A stretch of 33,920 nt of DNA from an uncultured Clostridia bacterium. Lineage in GTDB: Bacteria; Bacillota; Clostridia; Oscillospirales; Acutalibacteraceae. Under the pieces are notes generated by a model. It had not been told where the DNA came from. It ran no database searches and saw only the letters and a program-made list of their open reading frames with translations. Positions 16,720 to 24,696 of the stretch are shown piece after piece; positions within the stretch are counted from its first letter, which is position 1; the number at the start of each line of letters is the position of its first letter. A program made the position numbers and the translations under genes. Where the stretch lies: assembly GCA_937919155.1 (NCBI GenBank), contig CALFPM010000086.1, positions 1-33,920 of the forward strand, given 5' to 3'.

Positions 16720-17343
16720 TTATTTTCTTGACTTTGCTTTTTCTTCTTCGGTATCGCCGATTTCGATAAGGTAATGTGCGCCTGTCCAGATAAGAAGACC
16801 GACAAAAAGGAAAATGAGTCCGTTCTGGAATCCGCCCAGACTGAGCAGGTCAACGCTGACAAATCCGCCGAGAATGGAAGCAATCCAGCCTGTTGAGAAA
16901 AGGCTGACAAGATTGATTGTGCCGCTTGTGAAGAGTGCTGCTGCAGAGTTGAAGCAAGCAATCATAACTATTGTTGAAACAAGTCCGCCGGCGCTTGCGG
17001 CAAGCACGGGAATGCGCCTGTTGCTGCAGCAGGACCAGACAATGATGAAAAGTGAAATAAGAACAACAAGAACAAAGCAAACCGCAACCGCAATCAGCCT
17101 GCCCTTGATGGGGTCAAGAGCAACGGGCCAGGAAAAGCCATCTGATCTTTTGATAATCATTTCGTTCCAGAACTGTTCTTTTCCTGTGATAACGTCAATA
17201 ATGAACTTAACCGAAATCGCTTCTTCAAGACCTGCAGGGAAAATGCTGGTTGAAAGACGGAAAAGAACTAAATCAACAAAAATAATTACGGGAAAAACAG
17301 CCGCAGCAAGCAGACCGTTGACTATTCTGTAAAGTGCCTTCAT
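16720..17343 (-). CDS. Integral membrane protein of unknown function
   Basis: A 207-residue protein not recognised. There are four hydrophobic segments: about residues 8-30, 81-104, 114-136 and 175-194, plus a weaker one near 145-165. Between the first two is a hydrophilic loop of some 50 residues (GKEQFWNEMIIKRSDGFSWP). The C-terminus is charged (DTEEEKAKSRK). It begins 20 bases after the glnS stop with AAAGGAAG ahead of the ATG, and ends 15 bases before the GH127 gene, so it is certainly co-transcribed. Its position says nothing clear about its role. Confidence 0.72.
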   Translation of the reverse strand: MKALYRIVNGLLAAAVFPVIIFVDLVLFRLSTSIFPAGLEEAISVKFIIDVITGKEQFWNEMIIKRSDGFSWPVALDPIKGRLIAVAVCFVLVVLISLFIIVWSCCSNRRIPVLAASAGGLVSTIVMIACFNSAAALFTSGTINLVSLFSTGWIASILGGFVSVDLLSLGGFQNGLIFLFVGLLIWTGAHYLIEIGDTEEEKAKSRK

Positions 17344-17363
17344 TTTTTTGCTTCCTTTCGATT

Positions 17364-19019
17364 TTATTTCCAGGATGTGTTGAGAGCAACAGTGCGGTTA
17401 AAGACAAGCTTTTCGTCAGTTGAAGTCTTGTCCACGCAGAAGTAACCCTGTCTCATAAACTGGAATGTATCGCCGCACTTTGCGTCCTTAAGACCGCCTT
17501 CAACAAGGCAACCCTCAAGAATTTCAAGTGAGTTGGGATTAAGGTGATTGAGATAATTTTCCTTGCCGTCAGCCATGGGATCCTCAGCGCTGAAAAGACG
17601 GTCATAAAGGCGGATTTCGCAAGGCACGCTGTCTGAAGCGCTTACCCAATGAATGGTTCCCTTGACCTTTCTGCCGTCAGGTGCATCGCCGCCCTTTGTT
17701 TCAGGGTCGTATGTGCAGTGGAGGCAGGTAACATTGCCGTCTTCATCTGTTTCCCAGCTGTTGCAGGTCACAAGATATGCGCTCTTGAGGCGGACTTCAT
17801 TGCCGGGATAAAGTCTGAAATATTTCTTGGGAGGCTCAACCATAAAGTCATCGCGCTCAACGAAAATTTCTCTTGAGAAATGAACGGTTCTTGTGCCGAG
17901 CTCAGGCTTAAGAGGATTGATTTCAACCTCAATTGCTTCGCTCTGACCTTCGGGGTAGTTATCGATAACAACCTTGAGGGGGCGGAGAACAGCCATTGCG
18001 CGGGATGCGTTTTCGTTGAGATTATCTCTTACGCAAGCCTCAAGCAGACCGTAATCAACAACGCTGTCTGCCTTTGAAACACCGATACGGGTTATGAAAT
18101 CACGAACGGCTGCTGCAGGATAGCCTCTTCTTCTCATACCGCTGAGAGTAATCATTCTGGGGTCATCCCAACCGTCAACTGTGCCGTTCTGAACCATTGC
18201 AAGGTTATATCTCTTGCTTGTTACACAGTAGTTGAGGTTAAGACGGGCGAATTCAATCTGTCTGGGAGGCTCCTCAAAGCCGACTTCATTGATGAACCAA
18301 TCATAAAGGGGTCTGTGATTTTCAAATTCAAGTGAGCAGAGTGAATAGGTTACGCCCTCTCTTGCATCCGAAAGAGGATGTGCAAAGTCATACATGGGAT
18401 AAACACACCACTTGTCGCCCGTCTGATGGTGGGTAACATGAGCAATTCTGTAAATAACGGGATCACGCATATTGATGTTGGGTGATGCCATATCAATCTT
18501 TGCGCGGAGAGTTCTCTCACCGTCAGCAAATTCGCCTGCGGTCATTCTTGCAAAGAGGTCAAGGTTCTCCTCAACCGAACGGTCGCGGTAGGGGCTGTTT
18601 TTGCCGGGCTCTGTGAGTGTTCCTCTGTATTCTCTGATTTCATCTGCAGAAAGGTCGCAGACATATGCCTTGCCGTTCTTGATGAGTTTTATCGCACATT
18701 CATAAATAAAATCGAAATAGCTTGATGCATAAAGCACTTTATTCCACTTGAAGCCCAGCCACTCAATGTCTGCCTTGATTGCATCAACATATTCAACATC
18801 CTCTTTTGAGGGGTTGGTGTCGTCAAGACGGAGATTGCACTCGCCGCCGTATTTTTCGGCAGTGCTGAAGTCGATGCAGATAGCCTTTGCGTGGCCGATG
18901 TGGAGATAGCCGTTGGGTTCGGGCGGAAAACGGGTCTGAATGCGGTTATTCACGCCGTTGGCAAGGTCTTCATCGATAAAGTCGTATATAAAATTTGAAG
19001 GGATATTCATTTCGTCCAT
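17364..19019 (-). CDS. glnS: Glutaminyl-tRNA synthetase
   Basis: A 551-residue class I synthetase that charges tRNA-Gln. The N-terminal catalytic signature [17 protein letters not shown] holds the HIGH motif, with PEPNG (not the SPTG of GluRS) marking GlnRS. The KMSKS equivalent is TSKRYN near residue 254. The C-terminal anticodon-binding beta-barrels follow ([11 protein letters not shown] is typical). The length matches bacterial GlnRS. The start has AAAGGAC 8 bases ahead and lies 18 bases after gltX. GlnRS is uncommon in Firmicutes, which usually make Gln-tRNA by amidation, so this points to one of the clostridial lineages that acquired it. Confidence 0.96.
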   Translation of the reverse strand: MDEMNIPSNFIYDFIDEDLANGVNNRIQTRFPPEPNGYLHIGHAKAICIDFSTAEKYGGECNLRLDDTNPSKEDVEYVDAIKADIEWLGFKWNKVLYASSYFDFIYECAIKLIKNGKAYVCDLSADEIREYRGTLTEPGKNSPYRDRSVEENLDLFARMTAGEFADGERTLRAKIDMASPNINMRDPVIYRIAHVTHHQTGDKWCVYPMYDFAHPLSDAREGVTYSLCSLEFENHRPLYDWFINEVGFEEPPRQIEFARLNLNYCVTSKRYNLAMVQNGTVDGWDDPRMITLSGMRRRGYPAAAVRDFITRIGVSKADSVVDYGLLEACVRDNLNENASRAMAVLRPLKVVIDNYPEGQSEAIEVEINPLKPELGTRTVHFSREIFVERDDFMVEPPKKYFRLYPGNEVRLKSAYLVTCNSWETDEDGNVTCLHCTYDPETKGGDAPDGRKVKGTIHWVSASDSVPCEIRLYDRLFSAEDPMADGKENYLNHLNPNSLEILEGCLVEGGLKDAKCGDTFQFMRQGYFCVDKTSTDEKLVFNRTVALNTSWK

Positions 19020-19037
19020 TGTATTTCTGTCCTTTCT

Positions 19038-20702
19038 TTATTTCCAGCTGTCAATTGCAGCGTTGAGCCTTGCCTTTATTTCGTCCTCGCCGAGAAGATT
19101 CATAATTGAATAAAGGTCAGGTGTGTTTCTGCGTGAGGTCAGGGCAATGCGGATAACCGTTGAAACATCACCTACATGACCCTTGAATGCATCGGGGTTT
19201 TTCTTGTATTCCTTAACATTGGGAGTAAAGCCGAGAGGCTCGCACATATCCTTGATTCTTGCAAACCATTGGTCTTTATCATCCGCAAGTGAGAATTCAT
19301 TTATGTATTTTTCCGCAATTGCGGCGGCATCTGCCGCTGAAATATTTTCAGGCAGAGTGTAATCCGCAACATAAAGCTCGTTATAAAGATATGAGAAATA
19401 GTCCTTGACCTCGCTCCACTTTGCAATGTCCTTACGGGGTTTGGGATTCTCTCTGTCAATATTCACCGCAGCAGTTGAGAATTCGGGGTCTGCGGTAAAG
19501 AGAGCATAAAACTCGGGGTCATACACCTTTGCCCAGGCTGCAATATTCTCATAAACCTGCTGTGCACTCATAACGGAAATAACATTCTTACTTACGTCAT
19601 TGAGCTTCACAAGGTCAAACAGACAGCCGCTTGAGCTCATCTTTTTGAGATTGAAGGGGAATTTTGAAATATCTTCCTTGGGATTTGCCCTGCGCCAATC
19701 CTCGAAGTTCGAGTTGATGAGAGTGAGCAGATATTCAAGCACGCTCTCCTTGGGGAAACCGCCCTCAACAAAATAGCCGACAGCCGCTTCGGGGTCCTTA
19801 CGCTTTGAAAGCTTACGCTTGTCCCCTGTTTCTTCGTCTATCTTAAGCACCTGAGGTGTGTGTGCATACTTGGGCACCTTATAGCCGCAAGCCTTGAAAA
19901 GTTCAATATGCTTGGGCACTGAAGAAATCCATTCTTCGCCGCGGATAACATGAGTTGTTCTCATAAAGTGGTCATCGCAGGCGTGAGCAAAATGATAAGT
20001 GGGAATTCCGTCCGACTTAAGAAGCACTTCATCAATTATGTTTTCGGGCATTTCGATTTTGCCTCTGATAACATCGTCAAAAATGATTTTTCCGTCATTT
20101 CCGCCCGAGCGAAGACGAAGCACCCAAGGCTTGCCCTCTGCAAGATTCTGCTCAATCTGCTCAAGAGTAAGATCGCGGCATTTTGCCCATTTGCCGAAGT
20201 AACCCCAGATAAGTGCATCGCCCTTTTCCTGCTCTTTGCGCAGGTCTGCAAGCTCGTCCGCAGTGCAGAAGCAGGGGTATGCAAGTCCTTTTTCAACAAG
20301 GCTCTTTGCAACGGTCTGATAAATTTCAGCACGCTGACTCTGGGTATAGGGACCGTATGCGCCCTTTTCCGTGCCGAAACCTGTTACGCCCTCGGTGAAT
20401 TCAACACCGAAATAATCAAAGCCGTTTATGATTGCGGAAACACCGTCATCAATTTCACGCTTTTTATCCGTATCCTCAATTCTGAGGTAGGAAACGCCGC
20501 CTGTTGCCTGAGCGGTAAGCACATCAACAAGTGCGCCGAAAAGTCCGCCGATATGAAGATAGCCTGTGGGTGACGGAGCAAAACGGGTTACCCTTGCACC
20601 CTCCGCAAGACCTCTTTCGGGATAGAGCTCCTCATAGTAATCGGGGGTTTTATCGATATGAGGAAAAAGAAGCTTTGCAAGTTTTTTGTTATCCAAAGAC
20701 AT
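19038..20702 (-). CDS. gltX: Glutamyl-tRNA synthetase
   Basis: A 554-residue class I synthetase that charges tRNA-Glu. RFAPSPTGYLHIGGLFGALV holds the HIGH motif near residue 50 and KLSKRKDPEA is the KMSKS loop. It is longer than typical bacterial GluRS (about 480-490), with some 40 extra residues before the catalytic signature (DKTPDYYEELYPERGL) and an expanded C-terminal half. AGGAG precedes the ATG by 4-5 bases. It heads the operon with glnS, a membrane protein and a GH127 enzyme. No T-box can fit in the roughly 25-base leader. Confidence 0.95.
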   Translation of the reverse strand: MSLDNKKLAKLLFPHIDKTPDYYEELYPERGLAEGARVTRFAPSPTGYLHIGGLFGALVDVLTAQATGGVSYLRIEDTDKKREIDDGVSAIINGFDYFGVEFTEGVTGFGTEKGAYGPYTQSQRAEIYQTVAKSLVEKGLAYPCFCTADELADLRKEQEKGDALIWGYFGKWAKCRDLTLEQIEQNLAEGKPWVLRLRSGGNDGKIIFDDVIRGKIEMPENIIDEVLLKSDGIPTYHFAHACDDHFMRTTHVIRGEEWISSVPKHIELFKACGYKVPKYAHTPQVLKIDEETGDKRKLSKRKDPEAAVGYFVEGGFPKESVLEYLLTLINSNFEDWRRANPKEDISKFPFNLKKMSSSGCLFDLVKLNDVSKNVISVMSAQQVYENIAAWAKVYDPEFYALFTADPEFSTAAVNIDRENPKPRKDIAKWSEVKDYFSYLYNELYVADYTLPENISAADAAAIAEKYINEFSLADDKDQWFARIKDMCEPLGFTPNVKEYKKNPDAFKGHVGDVSTVIRIALTSRRNTPDLYSIMNLLGEDEIKARLNAAIDSWK

Positions 20703-20731
20703 ACACTCCTAATTTAAACTTATACGCTACT

Positions 20732-20760
20732 ATTATTACAGAAAACAGCGCAAGTATCAA
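20732..20760 (-). promoter_or_regulatory. Promoter of the gltX-glnS operon
   Basis: On the minus strand TTGATA (20760-20755), 17 bases, AATAAT (20737-20732). The start would fall near 20725, leaving a leader too short for a riboswitch. Confidence 0.45.
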
Positions 20761-20886
20761 GTATTTATTTTAATTTTTTTCCTTTCATATGCATTGTTTT
20801 TCCGTTTTTCAGGCAACGAAGGTATAATCTGCTCCGCTTATGCCAAAAATATGGGGGAAATATTATGAGTGAAAAGAGGCCAATCA

Positions 20887-21570
20887 ATGAAAAAAAGCAT
20901 CAAAAATTATCCCAATATTTATCTTGCGCTTACGGTCTGCCTTGTTGCCGTTGCAATCGGCACCGCAATCGGTTTTGTCAAATCACCCTCAAAAAATTCG
21001 GACAGTGAAACTTTCAGCAGAGTAACCGTTGAATGGAGCATCGAAGAAACTCAGCCGCTGACCGAGGAGGCAAACATCGGTGTCAGCGGCGTGGAAGACG
21101 AGCGTGTTTACACCGTCACTGAAACTGCCGAGAAAAACAAGCCTTATTCAGGCAATTTTGCTCTGCCTATGGGCACGGATATCATCAAGGATTTCAGCAA
21201 CGGCGAAATGGTTGAGTCAAAGACAATGGGCGATTGGCGTGTGCATAACGGCGTTGATTTCGGCGGCAGTGCGGGCAACGAGGTTGTTGCCGTTGCAAAA
21301 GGCAAAATCATAAGCGTTGAGGACGATATCTTCTGGGGCACAATCGTTGAAATTGACCACGGCAACGGAATGACAGTGCGTTACTGCGGCATGAAGGAAG
21401 GAAGCTGTCTGCCAGAAGGCACCGAGGTTGAAAAATACGATAAAATCGGCTCGTTGGGTCACATTCCCGTTGAAATCGCAGCAGAAGACCATCTTCACCT
21501 TGAGGTGCTGATTGACGGCGAATATGTCGACCCTCTCAAGGCACTGAACAAGGTCGGCTCGGATGAATAA
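20887..21570 (+). CDS. M23-family peptidase, SpoIIQ-like
   Basis: A 227-residue protein with one N-terminal membrane helix (residues 8-29, IYLALTVCLVAVAIGTAIGF), an extracytoplasmic linker and a C-terminal LytM/M23 domain. The zinc ligands look complete: HNGVDFG (His-x3-Asp) near residue 118 and HLHLEV near 205. Size and layout match SpoIIQ of spore-forming Clostridia, the forespore-side partner of SpoIIIAH in the engulfment channel; clostridial SpoIIQ keeps an active zinc site, unlike that of Bacillus. AAGAGG 7 bases ahead selects ATG 20887 over GTG 20869. Upstream, TATAAT at 20823-20828 could be a sigma-A -10; a sigma-F-like pair (GCATT, then GGCAACGA 16 bases on) is also possible but weak. 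A non-sporulation cell-wall role cannot be excluded. Confidence 0.78.
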   Translation: MKKSIKNYPNIYLALTVCLVAVAIGTAIGFVKSPSKNSDSETFSRVTVEWSIEETQPLTEEANIGVSGVEDERVYTVTETAEKNKPYSGNFALPMGTDIIKDFSNGEMVESKTMGDWRVHNGVDFGGSAGNEVVAVAKGKIISVEDDIFWGTIVEIDHGNGMTVRYCGMKEGSCLPEGTEVEKYDKIGSLGHIPVEIAAEDHLHLEVLIDGEYVDPLKALNKVGSDE

Positions 21571-21581
21571 TCTATAATTAT

Positions 21582-21654
21582 GGCGGCTGCAGATGTCCGC
21601 AGGCTCCCCAAGGGTATGCAAGATACCACCGCTGACGCAGCCGCCTTGTTTTTT
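21582..21654 (+). terminator. Long branched terminator hairpin after the M23 gene
   Basis: GGCGGCTGC (21582-21590) pairs with GCAGCCGCC (21637-21645), followed by TTGTTTTTT. The 46-base interior folds further: GTCcGC with GCtGAC, and GGTAT-gcaag-ATACC at the tip. This is larger than a normal terminator and may be an RNA element in its own right. Confidence 0.75.
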
Positions 21655-21655
21655 C

Positions 21656-21671
21656 GGAGGCATATGCCTCC
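21656..21671. repeat. Perfect 16-bp palindrome
   Basis: GGAGGCATATGCCTCC, directly after the terminator T-run and about 60 bases before the rpsO promoter. It could be a protein-binding site or a second short hairpin; it has no U-run. Confidence 0.6.
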
Positions 21672-21729
21672 AATCCATTGTATGCCCGCAACCCGTGAAT
21701 GGCTATTATAAATAATTTCAAAAAAAGTC

Positions 21730-21758
21730 TTTACATTTGCGGGACGTTGTGATATAAT
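21730..21758 (+). promoter_or_regulatory. rpsO promoter
   Basis: TTTACA (21730-21735), 17 bases, TATAAT (21753-21758). Transcription would begin near 21765, giving a leader of about 100 bases. Confidence 0.8.
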
Positions 21759-21764
21759 CCCATT

Positions 21765-21864
21765 TGCACATGCCCGTTTCTCGGATATCGGAGCAAACCT
21801 CACTGAGGTGTTCACCTGCCGTTTTCTGGGAGTCGAGGCAAATAATTAAATGAGGTGAAAAGAA
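21765..21864 (+). promoter_or_regulatory. Structured rpsO leader, probable S15 autoregulation
   Basis: ACCTCA (21797-21802) can pair with TGAGGT just after it (21804-21809) or with the identical TGAGGT that forms the ribosome binding site (21851-21856). A second anti-ribosome-binding-site stretch, CACCT, lies at 21813-21817. Mutually exclusive pairings of this kind fit known S15 feedback control of rpsO leaders, but I cannot match the motif to a specific leader class. Confidence 0.5.
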
Positions 21865-22128
21865 ATGACACAGGCAGAAAAGACCGCAATCATGCAGGAA
21901 TACGCTCTCCACGAAGGTGACACAGGTTCACCCGAAGTTCAGATCGCTGTTCTTACAAAGAGAATCAACGACCTTACCGAGCACCTTAAGGAGCACAAGA
22001 AGGACCACCACTCAAGACGTGGACTTCTTATGATGGTTGGTCACAGAAGAAACCTTCTTGCATACCTTCAGAAGGTTGACATTGAGCGTTACCGTTCAAT
22101 CATCGCAAGACTTGGTATCCGTAAATAA
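21865..22128 (+). CDS. rpsO: 30S ribosomal protein S15
   Basis: An 87-residue protein of standard length that binds 16S rRNA early in small-subunit assembly. The family signatures [17 protein letters not shown] (residues 18-34) and [21 protein letters not shown] (from about residue 47) are intact, as is the C-terminal [20 protein letters not shown] lies 7 bases ahead of the ATG. The gene sits just before pnp, an arrangement shared with many bacteria including E. coli. Its own strong promoter and a long leader suggest feedback control. Confidence 0.98.
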   Translation: MTQAEKTAIMQEYALHEGDTGSPEVQIAVLTKRINDLTEHLKEHKKDHHSRRGLLMMVGHRRNLLAYLQKVDIERYRSIIARLGIRK

Positions 22129-22137
22129 TCCGTCAAT

Positions 22138-22168
22138 AAAGCAGGCAGGAACTCATCTTGCCTGCTTT
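22138..22168 (+). terminator. Hairpin after rpsO, weak terminator or attenuator
   Basis: A 13-bp stem (22138-22150 with 22156-22168, one G-U pair) around ACTCA. It is followed by GTGTCGTTTT, not a clean U-run, so partial read-through into pnp is likely. Confidence 0.65.
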
Positions 22169-22246
22169 GTGTCGTTTTAAAGGTCAGGTCAGTATGTTAA
22201 AGTATTAGCTCGGCACAGCTTTAAATCGGCAAAATCACGCATCTTT

Positions 22247-22336
22247 CAGGCGGCTGTTTTCCTCGGTTTTAGCGGTAAATCGAGCAATCGGGTTTCCGAT
22301 TATTGGATTTATTGCTAAACCCAAATCTGCCGCCTG
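22247..22336 (+). promoter_or_regulatory. Long double-stranded leader of pnp
   Basis: A 90-base rod-like hairpin ends 33 bases before the pnp start. CAGGCGGC (22247-22254) pairs with GCCGCCTG (22329-22336). Inside, 22265-22281 pairs with 22305-22322 using several G-U pairs, and AATCGG-GTTT-CCGATT (22286-22301) caps it. A smaller hairpin (TTAAAG/CTTTAA, about 22199-22224) precedes it. In E. coli a comparable pnp leader stem is cut by RNase III and then degraded by PNPase; the same logic is plausible here but not shown. Confidence 0.6.
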
Positions 22337-22369
22337 TGGAAATAAAAATTTTACAGAGAGGTAAAAGAA

Positions 22370-24571
22370 ATGTTTTTTGAAGCTTTCAAAAAGTACGAAA
22401 CAGAAATCGCAGGCAGACCTTTTGTTGTTGAAGTAGGCAAAATGGCTCAGCTTGCAGGCGGCGCATGCCTTGTTCGCTACGGTGAAACAAACGTGCTCTG
22501 CTCAGCTACAATGGCTGCAAAACCCAGAGAGGGCGTTGACTTCTTCCCCCTTTCGGTTGACTACGAAGAGAAGCTCTATGCAGTAGGCAGAATCCCCGGC
22601 TCATTCCAGCGCCGTGAAGGCAAGGCAAGCGAAAAGGCTACTCTTGCATCACGCGTTATCGACAGACCCATCAGACCTCTTTTCCCCAAGGATATGAGAA
22701 ACGATGTTGGCGTTGTTGCAACAGTTATGTCAGTTGACCCCGACTGCCAGCCCGAAATCGCTGCAATGCTCGGTGTTTCAATTGCTATTTCAATTTCAGA
22801 AATTCCCTGGGACGGCCCCGTTTCAAGCGTAGTTGTCGGTCTTGTTGACGGCAAATACGTTATCAACCCCACTCTTGAAGAGAGAGCAAAGAGTGAAATG
22901 TATGTTACAGTTGCTTCAACAAGTGAGCTTGTTGCAATGATCGAAGCAGGTGCAAACGAAGTTTCCAACGATGATATGTATGACGGTATCATGTTTGCTC
23001 ACAAGGAAAACCAGAGAATCGTTGAGTTCATCAACCAGATCAAGGCTGAATGCGGCAAGGAAAAGGTTGACTTCCCCTCAAACGATCCCGATCCCGAAAT
23101 GTACGAAGCAATCAAGGATTTCGCAATCGAAGATATCCGTTTTGCTCTTGATACAGACGATAAGAGAATCCGTGACGAGCGCCTTAAGCCCGTTTACGAA
23201 AAGGTTCACGAGAAGTTTGACGAAATCTATCCCGATATGGAAGTTAAGATTGAGGAATGCCTTTACAAGGTTCAGAAGTACGTTGTCCGCCGCTGGCTTC
23301 TTGATGACGGCAAGCGCGTTGACGGCAGAGGCATCAACGAAATCCGTCCTCTTAACGCAGAAGTAGACCTTCTTGACAGAGTTCACGGCTCAGGTATGTT
23401 CACCAGAGGTCAGACTCAGGTTCTTTCAATCACAACACTCGGCCCCATGAGCGATGCACAGCTCCTTGACGGTCTTGATGAGGAAGAAAGCAAGCGCTAT
23501 ATGCACCACTACAACTTCCCCTCATATTCAGTTGGTGAAACAAAGCCCTCAAGAGGCCCCGGCAGAAGAGAAATCGGCCACGGCGCACTTGCAGAGCGTT
23601 CACTCATCCCCGTTCTTCCCTCAGTTGAGGAATTCCCCTACACAATCCGTGTTGTTTCAGAAGTTCTTTCATCAAACGGCTCAACATCACAGGGCTCAGT
23701 TTGCGGTTCAACACTTTCACTTATGGCAGCAGGCGTTCCCATCAAGGCTCCCGTTGCAGGTATCTCCTGCGGTCTTATCACAGAAGGCGACCGCTTCATG
23801 ACAATGGTTGATATCCAGGGTCTTGAAGACTTCTTCGGCGATATGGACTTCAAGGTTGCAGGTACAAAGAAGGGTATCACATCAATCCAGATGGACCTCA
23901 AGGTACACGGTCTTACTCCCGCAATCATCAGAGAGGCACTCGACAAGACTTACACAGCAAGATGCTATATTCTTGACGAAATCATGCTTCCCGTTATTTC
24001 AGAACCCAGAGCAGAGCTTTCAAAGTGGGCACCCAAGATGCTTACAACAAAGATTGATCCCGAAAAGATCGGCGATGTTATCGGCAAGCAGGGCAAGGTT
24101 ATCCAGAAGATCTGCGCAGAGTGCAACTGTAAGATTGATGTTCAGGAAGACGGCAACATCTTCGTTTCATCAACAGATATCGATGATGCACGCAGAGCTA
24201 TCTTCATTGTTGAAACAATTGCTAACGATCCCGAAGTCGGCGCAATCTACAAGGGCGTTGTTACCCGCCTTATGAGCTTCGGCGCATTTGTTGAAATCGC
24301 ACCCGGCAAAGAGGGTATGGTTCACATCAGCCAGCTTGATGTTAAGAGAACAGAAAAGGTTGAAGACGCAGTTAACGTTGGCGATGAAGTTATCGTTAAG
24401 GTTCTTCCCAAGGATGACCAGGGCAGACTCAATTTCTCACGCCGTGAGGCACTTATCGAGGTTGAGGGTCTTGTTCCCGAAAACACTGTTTCAGATGCCC
24501 CCAGAAAGCCCAGAAGAGATTTCCGCGGCGACAGAGGCAACAGACAGAGAAGAGAAAACAACAACGACTGA
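22370..24571 (+). CDS. pnp: Polyribonucleotide nucleotidyltransferase (PNPase)
   Basis: A 733-residue phosphorolytic 3'-5' exoribonuclease of the RNA degradosome. Layout: first RNase PH domain (residues about 10-215), an alpha-helical linker, second RNase PH domain (about 310-545) with the GRREIGHGALAERSL motif and DIQGLEDFFGDMDFKVAGT, a KH domain with IGKQGKVIQKI (about 573-583), an S1 domain (GVVTRLMSFGAFVEIAPGKE, about 629-648) and a basic Arg/Asn-rich tail. AGAGAGG precedes the ATG. It lies 241 bases downstream of rpsO with a long structured leader. Codons are strongly biased to AAG, GAG, CTT and TTC, a useful contrast with the NLR gene that follows. Confidence 0.98.
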   Translation: MFFEAFKKYETEIAGRPFVVEVGKMAQLAGGACLVRYGETNVLCSATMAAKPREGVDFFPLSVDYEEKLYAVGRIPGSFQRREGKASEKATLASRVIDRPIRPLFPKDMRNDVGVVATVMSVDPDCQPEIAAMLGVSIAISISEIPWDGPVSSVVVGLVDGKYVINPTLEERAKSEMYVTVASTSELVAMIEAGANEVSNDDMYDGIMFAHKENQRIVEFINQIKAECGKEKVDFPSNDPDPEMYEAIKDFAIEDIRFALDTDDKRIRDERLKPVYEKVHEKFDEIYPDMEVKIEECLYKVQKYVVRRWLLDDGKRVDGRGINEIRPLNAEVDLLDRVHGSGMFTRGQTQVLSITTLGPMSDAQLLDGLDEEESKRYMHHYNFPSYSVGETKPSRGPGRREIGHGALAERSLIPVLPSVEEFPYTIRVVSEVLSSNGSTSQGSVCGSTLSLMAAGVPIKAPVAGISCGLITEGDRFMTMVDIQGLEDFFGDMDFKVAGTKKGITSIQMDLKVHGLTPAIIREALDKTYTARCYILDEIMLPVISEPRAELSKWAPKMLTTKIDPEKIGDVIGKQGKVIQKICAECNCKIDVQEDGNIFVSSTDIDDARRAIFIVETIANDPEVGAIYKGVVTRLMSFGAFVEIAPGKEGMVHISQLDVKRTEKVEDAVNVGDEVIVKVLPKDDQGRLNFSRREALIEVEGLVPENTVSDAPRKPRRDFRGDRGNRQRRENNND

Positions 24572-24585
24572 TAAAATCAAAAATG

Positions 24586-24633
24586 AAACACGGAAAACAA
24601 GCCATGCTTACGTTTTCCGTGTTTTTATTTTTT
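24586..24633 (+). terminator. Terminator after pnp
   Basis: A 13-bp perfect stem AAACACGGAAAAC (24586-24598) with GTTTTCCGTGTTT (24612-24624), followed by a T-rich run. Confidence 0.9.
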
Positions 24634-24635
24634 TG

Positions 24636-24664
24636 TTGTAAAATTCGTTAAAGTAAGCTATTAT
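24636..24664 (+). promoter_or_regulatory. Promoter of the TIR-NACHT-LRR gene
   Basis: TTGTAA (24636-24641), 17 bases, TATTAT (24659-24664), directly after the pnp terminator; the leader is about 25 bases. The gene thus appears to be its own transcription unit. Confidence 0.55.
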
Positions 24665-24696
24665 ATGAATAAAGAAAAAACAAGGGGATGTTCCTT

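Noticed and set aside
15847..16731. 294-codon open frame on + strand
   Set aside because: Antisense shadow of the GH127 gene, with no family features and no ribosome binding site.
20865..20880. Alternative ATG at 20865 with GGGGG ahead, as an upstream ORF before the M23 gene
   Set aside because: It is in another frame and runs about 35 codons through the start of the M23 gene with unlikely composition. The AAGAGG-ATG at 20887 explains translation better, though a short overlapping ORF cannot be fully excluded.
19020..20886. T-box leader upstream of gltX
   Set aside because: The space between the promoter and start is only about 25 bases and no T-box consensus or antiterminator is present.
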